This document shows positions 15,913 to 25,065 of a stretch of DNA of 64,000 nt, one piece after another. Below the pieces are notes generated by a model. That model made no database searches. It saw only the letters and a program-made list of their open reading frames with translations, and was not told the DNA's origin. The translations under genes were made by a program, and so were the position numbers. This DNA is from CAVSMC01 sp963728935. GTDB taxonomy: Bacteria > Pseudomonadota > Gammaproteobacteria > Burkholderiales > Casimicrobiaceae. The stretch covers positions 326,908 to 390,907 of the forward strand of contig CAVSMC010000002.1 in assembly GCA_963728935.1 (NCBI GenBank), given 5' to 3'. How positions within the stretch are numbered: position 1 is the first letter of the stretch; every line of letters starts with the position of its first letter.

Positions 15913-18594
15913 ATGTCAATTGCCGACGCCGATTTCCTCGCGCCACTGCTGACCCCGCGCGGCCACCTCTTGCTGGTGTCGGATTCTGACGCACCATCCG
16001 TGCCTGCCGCGCTTGCCCGGCGTCTCAGCAATGCCTTTGCCCTTGGTTCCGGGCATGGCTTGCTGCAGCTTGGGGCGGCTGAAGTGGGTAGCATTCTGCC
16101 GCCCTCTTGGACCTGGTGGCGTGATTTTGCGGCGCGCTACGTGACAGCGCGATGCGCCACACCCGAGGGTGACACCATCGCCCAGCCCGACAACCGGGCT
16201 CTCATTGCTCTGATCGCCGACGCGCCTCCGATGGCTGGCGTGGAGTATCTAACGACGGAAGTGCTCACCGCGCTTTGGGCTGATCTTGATACCGCCTTGC
16301 GCGAGGAACTTGCCACATCGAAAAGCTCGCTCCAGGAATTTCTCAAGGCGCGTCATCAGATCTGGAATCTGGTTGGCCGGGTCCATTTCAATCTCGCCGA
16401 CAACCGCAAAGACCTGGAGGCACCGTTCGCGTTTCTCGCCACCTACACGTCGCAGGTGTCGGTGCACGGCAAGGCGCGGCATTTGCCACTATCGCAGGCG
16501 CTGGGCGAGTTCTCCGATGGCAAGAGTCAGGCGCGGCTCCTCTCCCTGCTGGTACCGGTGCAGCGCGCAGCGGAACAATGCGGCTGGCTGCGCACAATGG
16601 TGAACTCCGGCGAAATCTATCACCCGCTGCGCTGGCTGCCCGCCGATGCCTATCAGTTCCTCACGGACGTACCGAAGCTCGAGGCTGCCGGCATCATCGT
16701 GCGTGTGCCGGGCACATGGCGCGCAGGTCGTCCCGCCCGTCCCCTGGTCAAGGCAAGCGTGGGCGCGAAGCCGCCTTCGTTGCTTGGAACGGACGCGCTG
16801 CTGGACTTCAACCTGGAGGTCACCCTTGACGGCGAGCGGCTCAGTGCCACCGAGATCAAGGCGCTGCTTTCCGGTGCCAACGGCCTGCAACTGATCCGGG
16901 GACGTTGGGTCGAGGTCGACCGCATGAAGCTGCGCCGTATGCTCGAGCGATTCCAAGTCATCGAACAGGCGGCGGCCAAGAATGGTCTGCCCTTTGGCGA
17001 GGCGATGCGGCTGGTGGCAGGAGCCTCGCTGGACGACGCGCTCGATTCCGCCGATGCCGACTGGTCGCAACTGGTCGCCGGTCCTTGGTTGGCTGAAACC
17101 TTGCGCGGGCTACGTCAGCCGGAGGGTCTGGCGCAGGTTAGTCCCGGGCCGGAACTCGGGGCCACACTGCGCCCCTATCAGCAGGCCGGCGTTCGCTGGC
17201 TGTATCTGCTCAACCGGTTAGGCCTAGGGGCGTGTCTCGCCGATGACATGGGCCTGGGCAAGACCATCCAGGTGCTCGCGCTGCTGCTGATACTCAAGCG
17301 CGAGCACAGGGAATCCCGCCCCAGCCTGCTGGTCGCTCCGGCGTCGCTATTGGCTAACTGGGCCGCAGAAGCCGAGCGTTTCTCTCCCGGCCTGCGAGTG
17401 CTGATCGCGCATCCGTCGGAGCTCCCGGCGGCTGAGTTGCAAGCGCTGGATGCTGAGCGATTGAGTGGCATCGATCTCGTCGTAACGACCTACGGTACTC
17501 TGCCGCGTTTGCCGTCCCTGCAAGGCGTGCAGTGGCGTGTGGCCGTGCTGGACGAAGCTCAGGCAATCAAGAATCCCGGCGCGAAGCAGACGCGCCAAGT
17601 GAAGAAGCTAAACGCGCAGTCGCGTATTGCGCTAACCGGCACGCCGGTGGAGAACAGGCTCTCCGATCTGTGGTCGATATTCGACTTTACCCACCCCGGT
17701 CTCCTGGGCACGGAGAAAGTTTTTGCCAGCCTTACCAAACGATTGGCCAAGGCCGAACACTTCGGTCCGTTGCGCGCTTTAGTACGACCTTACATCCTGC
17801 GGCGCTTGAAAACGGACAAGCGGGTGATCACGGACTTGCCGGACAAGACCGAACTCAAGGCTTGGTGCCATCTTAGGCCGACGCAGGCCGCGCTGTATCA
17901 GGGCGCGGTGAAGGAGCTGGAAGCCGCGCTGGAAGATGCCGAAGGGATTGGTCGCAAGGGGATGGTGCTCTCCTTCCTCATGCGGTTTAAGCAGATATGC
18001 AATCACCCTTCGCAATGGCTGGGCGACGGGGCCTGGCGCGCGGAAGACAGCGGCAAGTTCGCGCGCCTGAGCGAGCTCGCCGAGGTTATCGCCGCCAAGC
18101 AAGAAAAAGTGCTCGTGTTCACCCAATTTCGCGAAACTACCGAGCCACTGGCGGCATTTCTTGGCGCCACCTTCGGTCGCGAAGGTCTGGTGTTGCATGG
18201 AAACACCCCGGTTGCCAAGCGCCGCGACCTGGTCAAGCAGTTTCAGGAAGACGAACTGACGCCCTTCTTCGTGCTCTCGCTCAAGGCCGGCGGTGCCGGA
18301 CTCAACCTTACTGCCGCCTCGCACGTAATACACTTCGACCGCTGGTGGAATCCCGCGGTGGAAAATCAGGCCACTGATCGCGCCTTTCGCATTGGCCAGC
18401 AGCGCAACGTGCTGGTGCACAAGTTCGTCTGCCGCGGCACCATCGAAGAGCGCATCGACCAGTTGATCGAATCGAAACAGCAACTCGTCAAGGACGTGCT
18501 GGAGGACGGCGCGGAACTTCTGCTGACCGAGATGAGCGACCGCGAGCTACTCGATTTGGTAAAGCTCGACATTCGTGCTGCGCAGGAAAACTGA
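15913..18594 (+). CDS. SNF2-family DEAD/DEAH helicase (HepA-like)
   Basis: An 893-residue SWI2/SNF2 ATPase. The N-terminal 400 residues are the bacterial SNF2_N-associated region. Walker A is DDMGLGKTIQV near residue 443, motif II is DEAQ near 547, motif III is LTGTPVENRLSDLWS, and the second RecA lobe carries VLVFTQFRE, LSLKAGGAGLNLT near 789, FDRWWNPAVE and QATDRAFRIGQ. It translocates on double-stranded DNA and remodels protein-DNA complexes. I chose ATG 15913; an upstream in-frame start lacks family similarity. The SWIM-domain gene follows by 18 bp, a conserved pairing. Confidence 0.93.
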   Translation: MSIADADFLAPLLTPRGHLLLVSDSDAPSVPAALARRLSNAFALGSGHGLLQLGAAEVGSILPPSWTWWRDFAARYVTARCATPEGDTIAQPDNRALIALIADAPPMAGVEYLTTEVLTALWADLDTALREELATSKSSLQEFLKARHQIWNLVGRVHFNLADNRKDLEAPFAFLATYTSQVSVHGKARHLPLSQALGEFSDGKSQARLLSLLVPVQRAAEQCGWLRTMVNSGEIYHPLRWLPADAYQFLTDVPKLEAAGIIVRVPGTWRAGRPARPLVKASVGAKPPSLLGTDALLDFNLEVTLDGERLSATEIKALLSGANGLQLIRGRWVEVDRMKLRRMLERFQVIEQAAAKNGLPFGEAMRLVAGASLDDALDSADADWSQLVAGPWLAETLRGLRQPEGLAQVSPGPELGATLRPYQQAGVRWLYLLNRLGLGACLADDMGLGKTIQVLALLLILKREHRESRPSLLVAPASLLANWAAEAERFSPGLRVLIAHPSELPAAELQALDAERLSGIDLVVTTYGTLPRLPSLQGVQWRVAVLDEAQAIKNPGAKQTRQVKKLNAQSRIALTGTPVENRLSDLWSIFDFTHPGLLGTEKVFASLTKRLAKAEHFGPLRALVRPYILRRLKTDKRVITDLPDKTELKAWCHLRPTQAALYQGAVKELEAALEDAEGIGRKGMVLSFLMRFKQICNHPSQWLGDGAWRAEDSGKFARLSELAEVIAAKQEKVLVFTQFRETTEPLAAFLGATFGREGLVLHGNTPVAKRRDLVKQFQEDELTPFFVLSLKAGGAGLNLTAASHVIHFDRWWNPAVENQATDRAFRIGQQRNVLVHKFVCRGTIEERIDQLIESKQQLVKDVLEDGAELLLTEMSDRELLDLVKLDIRAAQEN

Positions 18595-18612
18595 ACGTCG
18601 AGGAGAAATCAG

Positions 18613-19587
18613 ATGAGCTTCGATGGCTGGAAGCCCTATGTATCGGCCGCCCAGCGTCGCAAGAAAGCCGCAAAGACGGCCGCCCGGGCAAAGAATAAGG
18701 GGGCCGACCTGTCGCCGGTGGCGGGTTCTCGCGGTGCCCTCGCCAAGACCTTCTGGGGCAAAGCATGGTGCGACAACCTGGAGCGTTACAGCGACTTTAC
18801 CAACCGCTTGCCGCGAGGGCGCGCCTACCTGCGCAACGGTTCGGTGATCGACCTCAAGATCGCGGAAGGCCAAGTGAAGGCACAAGTCGTCGGGTCGAGC
18901 CTGTACAAGGTCGCTGTCAGCGTCATCGCTGTTCCCGGCGCGCAGTGGCAGTCCATCAGCGCCGACTGCGCAGACTCGATCGATTCGCTGGTCGAACTGC
19001 TGCAAGGCCGATTCTCCAAAGCCGTAATGGAACGCATCTGCAGGCCGAACACCGGCCTCTTCCCCGGGCCGAAGGAAATTCAATTCAGTTGCAGTTGCCC
19101 GGACTGGGCTTCCATGTGCAAGCACGTCGCCGCCGTGCTCTACGGTGTTGGCGCGCGCCTTGATGAACAACCCGAATTGCTGTTCACTCTGCGTCGCGTC
19201 AATGGCAAGGACCTCGTCACGCGCGCAGGCGCCGGCCTTCCGAAATCAAAACGCAGCGTGACTGCCGGCCGGGTACTCGATGATGCCCATCTGGCTGACG
19301 TATTTGGTATCGAAATGGCAGATGTCGCTCCGGCGACGGAATCAGCCACCCGTCGCAACAAGTCGACGGTAACCAAAGTGGCCAAGACGCCCGTCACCGT
19401 CGCTACGTCGACGACGCGCAAGACGCCTAACGGCGGAGCCACCAAGAGGACGGCGGTAACGCCAGAGCCAGTAAAGGCGAGGGTGCCAACCAAGTCTCCT
19501 GCCAGTTCGCGCAAGTCAGCAACCAGCAAAGCAAAGACTGCGACGGTGCGTGGCTCCGGTCGCTTGGCGAAGGAGAAATCTCGATGA
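18613..19587 (+). CDS. SWIM zinc-finger protein, helicase partner
   Basis: A 324-residue protein with a SWIM domain: CSCPDWASMCKHVAAVLYGVG near residue 157, which supplies the C-x-C...C-x-H zinc ligands. The N-terminal half contains TFWGKAWCDNLERYSDF and RLPRGRAYLRNGSV, typical of the SNF2-associated SWIM family. The last 110 residues are a low-complexity Lys/Ala/Thr-rich tail likely to bind DNA. GAGGAG precedes the ATG. Immediate adjacency to the SNF2 gene implies one operon and a shared remodelling or defence/repair role; that role is not established. Confidence 0.9.
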   Translation: MSFDGWKPYVSAAQRRKKAAKTAARAKNKGADLSPVAGSRGALAKTFWGKAWCDNLERYSDFTNRLPRGRAYLRNGSVIDLKIAEGQVKAQVVGSSLYKVAVSVIAVPGAQWQSISADCADSIDSLVELLQGRFSKAVMERICRPNTGLFPGPKEIQFSCSCPDWASMCKHVAAVLYGVGARLDEQPELLFTLRRVNGKDLVTRAGAGLPKSKRSVTAGRVLDDAHLADVFGIEMADVAPATESATRRNKSTVTKVAKTPVTVATSTTRKTPNGGATKRTAVTPEPVKARVPTKSPASSRKSATSKAKTATVRGSGRLAKEKSR

Positions 19588-19596
19588 CAAGGATGT

Positions 19597-19764
19597 CTGA
19601 CTCGCGACGGAATGCTCGCGATGATCTACAAGCTCGGCCTGTGTGCCGAGCGCAGCTGGCGACGACTGCGGCTTCGATGTCTTGCCAAAGTCGTCGATGG
19701 GGCTAAGTTCCGCGATGGAGTCGAAATGCAGAACGTAGTGCGTATCAAGCGGAGATCAGCCTAA
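19597..19764 (+). pseudogene. 3' remnant of an IS256-type transposase
   Basis: An open frame without a start encodes LTRDGMLAMIYKLGLCAERSWRRLR, then LAKVVDGAKFRDGVEMQ before a stop. This strongly resembles the C-terminal tail of IS256-family transposases (RDGML..M.FKLG.CAE..WR.LRGF...V..G..F.DG.E). The catalytic part is gone. The next 170 bases hold nothing recognisable before the tRNA-Asn repeat. Confidence 0.65.
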
Positions 19765-19934
19765 CAGAGTCGCCGCCTGATCAGCTCACGTACACCAGAC
19801 TTGACAATAGCTCGTCCGCCACTCTTTGCTCTGTTCATTCTTGATTGATCGCGGCTTAGCGCAGACGCGGGAAAAGACATTGCCGGAATATTACCGAAGT
19901 CCGCCGCTCTCGGAAGAGCTAACTCATTTGAATA

Positions 19935-20095
19935 TTGGCTCCCCGACCAGGGCTCGAACCTGGGACCTGCGGATTAACAGTCCGTCGATTAAAACGTAGA
20001 ATTAATGCTAGCAATCAAGTATTTACATGCTTTTAGGTGGGGTCCGTTTTTGGGCAGTTCATGATAGTTAACACCCTCTGACGCACAGATACGCG
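19935..20095 (-). repeat. Direct repeat with 3' part of tRNA-Asn (att site, copy 1)
   Basis: The first 53 bases are the reverse complement of the 3' two-thirds of a tRNA-Asn(GTT): acceptor GGGGAGCCA end, T-arm with GGTTCGAGC, and the anticodon loop ACTGTTAATC. The 5' part is missing; instead GATTAAAACGTAGAATTAATGC follows. The first 73 bases match the copy at 37361 with one mismatch, and weaker similarity (about 65-70%) continues another 80 bases. A truncated tRNA 3' end repeated directly is the signature of site-specific integration at a tRNA gene. Confidence 0.8.
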
Positions 20096-20115
20096 GACTT
20101 AATGTACCCCGCCAC

Positions 20116-20670
20116 CTAAGCTGCAACCGGGGCCCTTTTCCGCGGTATCGGATGCGGCGCCTTCCTTGCTCGGCCGTTTCGACCCCTGGTGCTCGGCGGC
20201 TTGTTGCCCCGCGCAGCGGCCGCCGGCATCGCTGATTTGACTGCTGGCTGAAGACTCAGCACAAGACGCTTGCCGAGAGCGCGCAGCGCCTCCTCCATCC
20301 GCGGAAATTTGGAGGGATGATGCGGGTCGAGCAGTCGACGAATCTCCTTTTCGTCTACTTGGAGCGTCCGTGCAAGCGCTGCCTTGGAAATTGCGGCCTC
20401 TTTCATCGCCAGATAGAGCGCAGCCTTAGCGCCTAAATCCGAGCTTGGCGCGATAACATATTCTCCTTTGCGAGGCGGCGAGGTTTCCGGAAAATCCTCT
20501 CCATCATCGATGCGTGCGGCAAACGCTTCGTCCAACGCATCACTCGCCTGCGCTAGTGCCTCTTCAAAATCGTCCCCCTGCGTCACCACTTCAGGGAGAT
20601 CGCGGCAGGTCACGACGTAACCGCCTTCCTTTGCCGGCTCGAGCCGGACTGCATACGCTAGAGTTTCCAT
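20116..20670 (-). CDS. HicB-family antitoxin, apparently orphan
   Basis: A 184-residue protein. Residues 1-60 form the HicB ribonuclease-H-like fold (YAVRLEPAKEGGYVVTCRDLPEVVTQGDDFEEALAQA). Residues about 85-135 form an XRE/ribbon-type DNA-binding part (AAISKAALARTLQVDEKEIRRLL). A basic Pro/Arg tail of 40 residues follows. HicA normally lies immediately upstream, but the 160 bases upstream encode no HicA-like double-stranded-RNA-binding fold, so the antitoxin seems to have lost its toxin or acts as a regulator. It sits just inside the left tRNA-Asn repeat. Confidence 0.82.
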   Translation of the reverse strand: METLAYAVRLEPAKEGGYVVTCRDLPEVVTQGDDFEEALAQASDALDEAFAARIDDGEDFPETSPPRKGEYVIAPSSDLGAKAALYLAMKEAAISKAALARTLQVDEKEIRRLLDPHHPSKFPRMEEALRALGKRLVLSLQPAVKSAMPAAAARGNKPPSTRGRNGRARKAPHPIPRKRAPVAA

Positions 20671-20834
20671 ACGATTCGCAAGTCTCTCGCCAAATTCATC
20701 GCAGTCATTTCAAGTCCTTCGCGCTTTTGTTGTTCGTTTTTCGCTCGGCCAGCCAATGCCGTTAATTGTCGGACATTTTTGTCCGGCAGTCAAGCCCTCC
20801 CATCGAAGCCGACAAGTTTGAATGCCGGCGTATC

Positions 20835-21015
20835 CTACGCAGCGGCCTGCTCGTAGTAGTTGAGCAATCCTCCAAGCCGTGCACGACGAAGCACCGGACC
20901 GCCGCGACGCCTGGAGGAGGCGTCCGGCATGATCAGCGCATTGCCGAGGCCCTGGTGATTGCGCTCTTGGTGAAAATAGGCGTCGTATTCTCGAAGCGCA
21001 CGGCGCAGCATCCTC
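20835..21015 (-). pseudogene. C-terminal remnant of an integrase-core transposase
   Basis: On the minus strand the sequence REYDAYFHQERNHQGLGNALI, followed by GGPVLRRARLGGLLNYYEQAAA and a stop, matches the end of rve-type (IS481/IS3-like) transposases, whose ERNHQGL and ERLGGLLNYY motifs are conserved. Everything upstream of about residue 58 from the end is missing and replaced by a molybdoenzyme fragment. Confidence 0.75.
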
Positions 21016-21127
21016 TGTCCGTGCCATACGCACCACCGGGAAACGGCACGTCGCCGCTGTAATGCGCAGCGCCCGTGACCTTGCGGCGCCCATCGAGGCG
21101 CGGTAGCGGCTGCCCTACGGAGCTCAT
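21016..21127 (-). pseudogene. N-terminal fragment of a xanthine dehydrogenase-like molybdopterin subunit
   Basis: From ATG 21127 on the minus strand the frame reads MSSVGQPLPRLDGRRKVTGA then AHYSGDVPFPGGAYG. This is the start of xanthine dehydrogenase/aldehyde oxidase large subunits (G.PL.R.DG..KVTG.A.Y..D). About 37 residues remain before the junction with the transposase end. Confidence 0.7.
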
Positions 21128-21168
21128 GCGCGTCCCAACGCCGCGGCTGAACCTCTTCGCTGCCTACT

Positions 21169-24100
21169 CTACGACCGAGCACCAGTTTCGTTCGCCTGAA
21201 GGAAACGCGTCATCTGATCGAATGGCGCCGGCTGCGCGATGAGGTAACCCTGAATCTGGTCGCAGTGAAGCAGGCGGAGGTGGTTCGCCTGTTCTTCCTC
21301 TTCGACGCCCTCGGCAATCACCTTTAGGTCGAGCGTATGCGCGAGTGAGTTGATTGTCTGGACTATCGTCATCGCTGCCGGATCCTTCAGCATGGCGACG
21401 ATGAATGACCGGTCGATCTTGAGCGCCTGCACCGGCAACTTCGCAAGGTACCCAAGCGAGGAATAGCCGGTGCCGAAGTCGTCAATCGCGACCTGCACGC
21501 CCAGAGTGCGCACGTCGTTGAGCTTGCGGATGTTCCCCTCAACGTCCTCCATAATGAGGCTCTCGGTGATCTCGAGATCGATGCCGGTGGGCGCGACCCC
21601 GTTCAGGATCGCTTCCTGCACGCGCTCAACAAAATCGCGCTGCCGCAGCTGGATCGCCGAGACGTTGACCGCGACGCGCAGCCACCTGAAGCCCTGCTCG
21701 ACCCATCTGCGGTGATCGAGCGAGGCACGCTGCAGCACCCAGGCTCCCACGTTGAGGATCATTCCGCTCTCTTCCATGAGCGGAATGAACTTCGCCGGCG
21801 GCACGAGCCCGAGGTCGGGGCTCTGCCAACGGATTAGCGCTTCCAAGCCGATGATGTTACGGGTCGCGGTGTCGACCTTGGGTTGGTAGTACAGCACGAA
21901 CTCCTCCCTCTCCAGCGCCCGAACGAGCTTGCTTTCGAGCGTCAACCTCGCCCCGGTACGCTCGGTCAAGTCCGGTGTGTAGAAAACGTGCCGCTGCCCG
22001 GTTTTCTTCGCCCTAAGCAGCGCCGCTTCGGCGTTGACGAGCAGTGTTTCGGCGTCCACGCCGTCGTTCGGGAACATAGTTAGTCCCGTCTTGGCCCGGA
22101 CGTTTAGCTCGATGCCTTCTACCGCGTAAGGCTCTGCAAAGCAGTCGCGTGCGAGATTAGCGATGATAGATACCGCCTCCGCCTCGTCCTTGATCGTTGG
22201 CATCACGACCACGAAGTGATCTGACGTGATGCGGGCGACCGCCCCCGTGCCCGCCGCCTCCGTCAGCCGCTTAGCCACCCGGCGCAGCAGCTCGTCCCCA
22301 ACATGTCGGCCGAGCGACTCGTTGACGGCGCGCAGGCGTTCGATATCGAGAAGCGCCACCGCGAACTGGCCTTGGGCACGCCCAGTTGCATGAACGAGCT
22401 GACCCAGCCGCTCGACAAGCAGCCGCCGGTTGGCCAGCCCGGTAAGTTCGTCGTAGAGCGCGAGATAGCCTGCGCGCTCGCTCTTTTCCAAGTGCTCGAG
22501 TGCGAAAGATATATCGGCCGCCAGCTCGGACAGGAGCTTGAGTTCCGGGCCGTCGAAGTGGTCCCTGAGCCCCGAATACATCGCCATGACGCCGACGACC
22601 CTCTCTCCCACCACCAAAGGGAGATAGGCAGCCGAGTTGATTCCGAGGTCGGCCAATGCTTGTTTGAAGCGCACGCGTGCGTCATTAAGCGCATCGTTCG
22701 TGATCGCCGGTTTCCGGGTCTGCGTCATCTCCGCGAGCAGACTTCGACCCGCCTCGCCGTTGTCCCCGAGGGAGAATGGGACCTGCTTCAGGTGCAGCAC
22801 GCTCGCCTCACGACCGTGCCAGACAACCGGCTCCGCGACTATCCCTTCCGGATCCAGCAGGCCGATCCAGACAAAGTCGAGCCCGCCGGCCTCGTGCGCG
22901 ATCCGGCAGCATTCTCGGAAAAGCTCCTCTCGATCTCGGATGCGCACGATCGCCGTATTGATCCCGCTCAGGACGGCATGGACCCTGCTCAGGCGCTCGA
23001 TCTTCTCCTGCTGCGCCCTCCTCTCGGTGATGTCGCGCCCTATCGTGACGATGACAAGCTCGCCCTCCGTGCACAGCGCCCGGCGATACAGCTCGGTCCA
23101 TCCCTCGCTGCCATCGCTCCGAAGATAGGGCGTCTCAGTACGCGTCCCGCGTTCACCCGCCGCGATGACCTCGTCGTCTTCGCTACTGAGCTGCTCGCGC
23201 GTCTTCCCGATCAGCTCGAAGGGGGCTTTCTGCAACAACTGCTCGCGCGTGTACCCAAGCTTGCGACAGGCGGTATCGTTGACATAGAGAAAGCGCATTG
23301 TCTTCGGATCGGTCAGGAAGATCGATTCGACGGACACGTCCATCGCCGCGCGGAAGCGATTCACCTCCTCTTCAACGCGCTTGCGATCGGAGATGTCGCT
23401 TAGGACCGACACGAAATGCAGCGGCTTGCCGTCTGCTCCGCGCACCAGCGAGGTCGTTACACTTACCCAGAGATAGGAGCCGTCCTTGCTCAATAGCCGC
23501 AGCTCCCTCTGGTAGGGTGTGCCGCTTCCCTCCACGATCTTCATGCGCCCCTCGGTGCTGGGGCCCATGTCTTGGGGATGGGTGATATCGCGAATGTTGA
23601 ACTGCAGCGCCTCAGCGCGCGAATAGCCGGTCATGACGCAAAACGTTTGATTGACCAACCGCAGCTCGCCCTCGAGCGAACTATGAACGATGCCGACCGC
23701 CGCCTGCTCGAAAGTCGCGCGGTAACGCTCCTCGCTCACCTGCAGCGTTTGCGCCGCTTGCTTCTCGGCGGTGACGTCCTGCAGCGTGTTGAACCAGCGC
23801 CTACCCTCCTTCTGGTCCTGCTCCGAATCGAGCGGCTCTATGACTTGACGGATATGGACCGATTCGCCCGGCATGCGTTGCAAGCGATATGCAAGCACGG
23901 CGGCGGTGCCGGTCTTGGCCGCCTGAACCATGATGCGACGGACTCGTTCGCGATCCTCGGGATGAAGCAGCTCGAGCCACGCGCGCGTACTCCCGGGCAT
24001 CGCGGCGGCATCGCGGCCGATCATGGTCGGGAGCGTCTCTGACCACGTCAGGAACTCGCCCGCCGCTCCGGTGATGACGTGAGCGAGCTTCGCCATCTGC

Positions 24101-24183
24101 TGGGCGCGGCGCAGCCCCGCCTCATAATCCCGAAGTGCCTGTTCGCCACGCTGTCGATCTGTCGTCTGCCGGTTACACTGCAT
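21169..24183 (-). CDS. PAS/GAF-GGDEF-EAL cyclic-di-GMP protein, predicted phosphodiesterase
   Basis: About 1004 residues from ATG 24183 (the frame extends upstream to a TTG at 24297). In order: three PAS domains (YRATFEQAAVGIVHSS, FRAAMDVSVESIFL), a GAF domain (residues about 430-570), a GGDEF domain and an EAL domain. The GGDEF active-site loop reads ITSDHFVVV instead of GGDEF, so the cyclase is very probably dead. The EAL domain is complete: EALIRWQSPD, NVSAIQLRQ, LEITES, IDDFGTGYSSLGYL, LKIDRSF, AEGVEEEEQA and QGYLIAQP. It should hydrolyse c-di-GMP in response to sensed signals. No membrane segment is visible. It lies just after a two-component pair. Confidence 0.9.
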   Translation of the reverse strand: MQCNRQTTDRQRGEQALRDYEAGLRRAQQMAKLAHVITGAAGEFLTWSETLPTMIGRDAAAMPGSTRAWLELLHPEDRERVRRIMVQAAKTGTAAVLAYRLQRMPGESVHIRQVIEPLDSEQDQKEGRRWFNTLQDVTAEKQAAQTLQVSEERYRATFEQAAVGIVHSSLEGELRLVNQTFCVMTGYSRAEALQFNIRDITHPQDMGPSTEGRMKIVEGSGTPYQRELRLLSKDGSYLWVSVTTSLVRGADGKPLHFVSVLSDISDRKRVEEEVNRFRAAMDVSVESIFLTDPKTMRFLYVNDTACRKLGYTREQLLQKAPFELIGKTREQLSSEDDEVIAAGERGTRTETPYLRSDGSEGWTELYRRALCTEGELVIVTIGRDITERRAQQEKIERLSRVHAVLSGINTAIVRIRDREELFRECCRIAHEAGGLDFVWIGLLDPEGIVAEPVVWHGREASVLHLKQVPFSLGDNGEAGRSLLAEMTQTRKPAITNDALNDARVRFKQALADLGINSAAYLPLVVGERVVGVMAMYSGLRDHFDGPELKLLSELAADISFALEHLEKSERAGYLALYDELTGLANRRLLVERLGQLVHATGRAQGQFAVALLDIERLRAVNESLGRHVGDELLRRVAKRLTEAAGTGAVARITSDHFVVVMPTIKDEAEAVSIIANLARDCFAEPYAVEGIELNVRAKTGLTMFPNDGVDAETLLVNAEAALLRAKKTGQRHVFYTPDLTERTGARLTLESKLVRALEREEFVLYYQPKVDTATRNIIGLEALIRWQSPDLGLVPPAKFIPLMEESGMILNVGAWVLQRASLDHRRWVEQGFRWLRVAVNVSAIQLRQRDFVERVQEAILNGVAPTGIDLEITESLIMEDVEGNIRKLNDVRTLGVQVAIDDFGTGYSSLGYLAKLPVQALKIDRSFIVAMLKDPAAMTIVQTINSLAHTLDLKVIAEGVEEEEQANHLRLLHCDQIQGYLIAQPAPFDQMTRFLQANETGARS

Positions 24184-24402
24184 GCAAGCCGCTTCACAGT
24201 TGGTCCCGATCTCTTCTGACCTTGCCGGAGTTAGCACGGATGGGGCGGCCAATGCTGCACGAGATCGAATACCTAGCGAAACATTTTCAGCGAGCAACCG
24301 CCTCGACGCACTTAGGGAAAACCCGGGGGAGGCCCCAGGAAAAACACGGGGCGAATGGCTCGGACGGTGTGCGGACAGTTACTGCGTCTGCGAGAAAGGC
24401 CG

Positions 24403-25065
24403 TCAACTATCGAGAAACACTAAGCCTGCGCGGATAGCGTAACGGGTCAGACTGGCGATGTCGTGGATGTCGAGCGCCCTCATGAGCTCTCCGCGATATG
24501 CCTCCGCGGTCTTGGGGCTGATCTCGAGCCTCTTGGCAATGTCCTTGGTCGTGTGACCTTCGGCGACTAACTGCAACACTTCGCGTTGCCGTGGAGTCAG
24601 CCGCTCCAGCGAGGTCTGTTCCTTGTCGAGCCGCTTGAGGCAGACCGAGACCACATGTTCCGAAACTGCCGAGCTGAGGAATTTCTCGCCCCGCATGGCG
24701 GCTCGTATCGCCAGCTCGAGCTCGGCCGGATCGGCGGTCTTGACGAGGTAACCTACGGCGCCCGCACGTAGGGTCTTGAGCACCGAATCTTCGTCCGCGC
24801 TCATGGAGAGCATGATCACACGCGTGTGTGGATACGCGTGGGCGATTCGTGCCGCCGCGTCCAGACCGTTGAGGTTGGGCATCATGATGTCCATGAAAAC
24901 CACATCGGGGCGGTGGGCTGCGGCGAGGCGGAGCGCCTCACGGCCATCTTCCGCCTCCGCGATAACTTCGATGTCGTCGAGCGTTTGCAGCAGCGAACGG
25001 ATGCCGGCGCGGAACAGCTTATGATCGTCCGCGAGTAGGACACGGATCTTTGTCATCGCACTCAT
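24403..25065 (-). CDS. NarL/FixJ-family response regulator
   Basis: A 220-residue regulator with an intact receiver: acidic pocket LLADDHKLFRAG, phospho-acceptor Asp in VVFMDIMMPNLNG near residue 58, and the switch lysine in GYLVKTADP. The output is a LuxR-type HTH (LTPRQREVLQLVAEGHTTKDIAKRLEISPKTAEAY). Its start overlaps the stop of the upstream histidine kinase by four bases (ATGA), so kinase and regulator are one transcript. A second ATG lies nine bases downstream. It probably controls transcription in response to the PAS-sensed signal. Confidence 0.93.
   Translation of the reverse strand: MSAMTKIRVLLADDHKLFRAGIRSLLQTLDDIEVIAEAEDGREALRLAAAHRPDVVFMDIMMPNLNGLDAAARIAHAYPHTRVIMLSMSADEDSVLKTLRAGAVGYLVKTADPAELELAIRAAMRGEKFLSSAVSEHVVSVCLKRLDKEQTSLERLTPRQREVLQLVAEGHTTKDIAKRLEISPKTAEAYRGELMRALDIHDIASLTRYAIRAGLVFLDS

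Noticed and set aside
19935..19990. A functional tRNA-Asn gene
   Set aside because: Only the 3' two-thirds is present; the D-arm and 5' acceptor strand are missing at both copies, so no cloverleaf can form.
22303..23403. 366-codon plus-strand frame
   Set aside because: Antisense to the PAS/GAF-GGDEF-EAL gene; high GC keeps stop codons rare in this frame.
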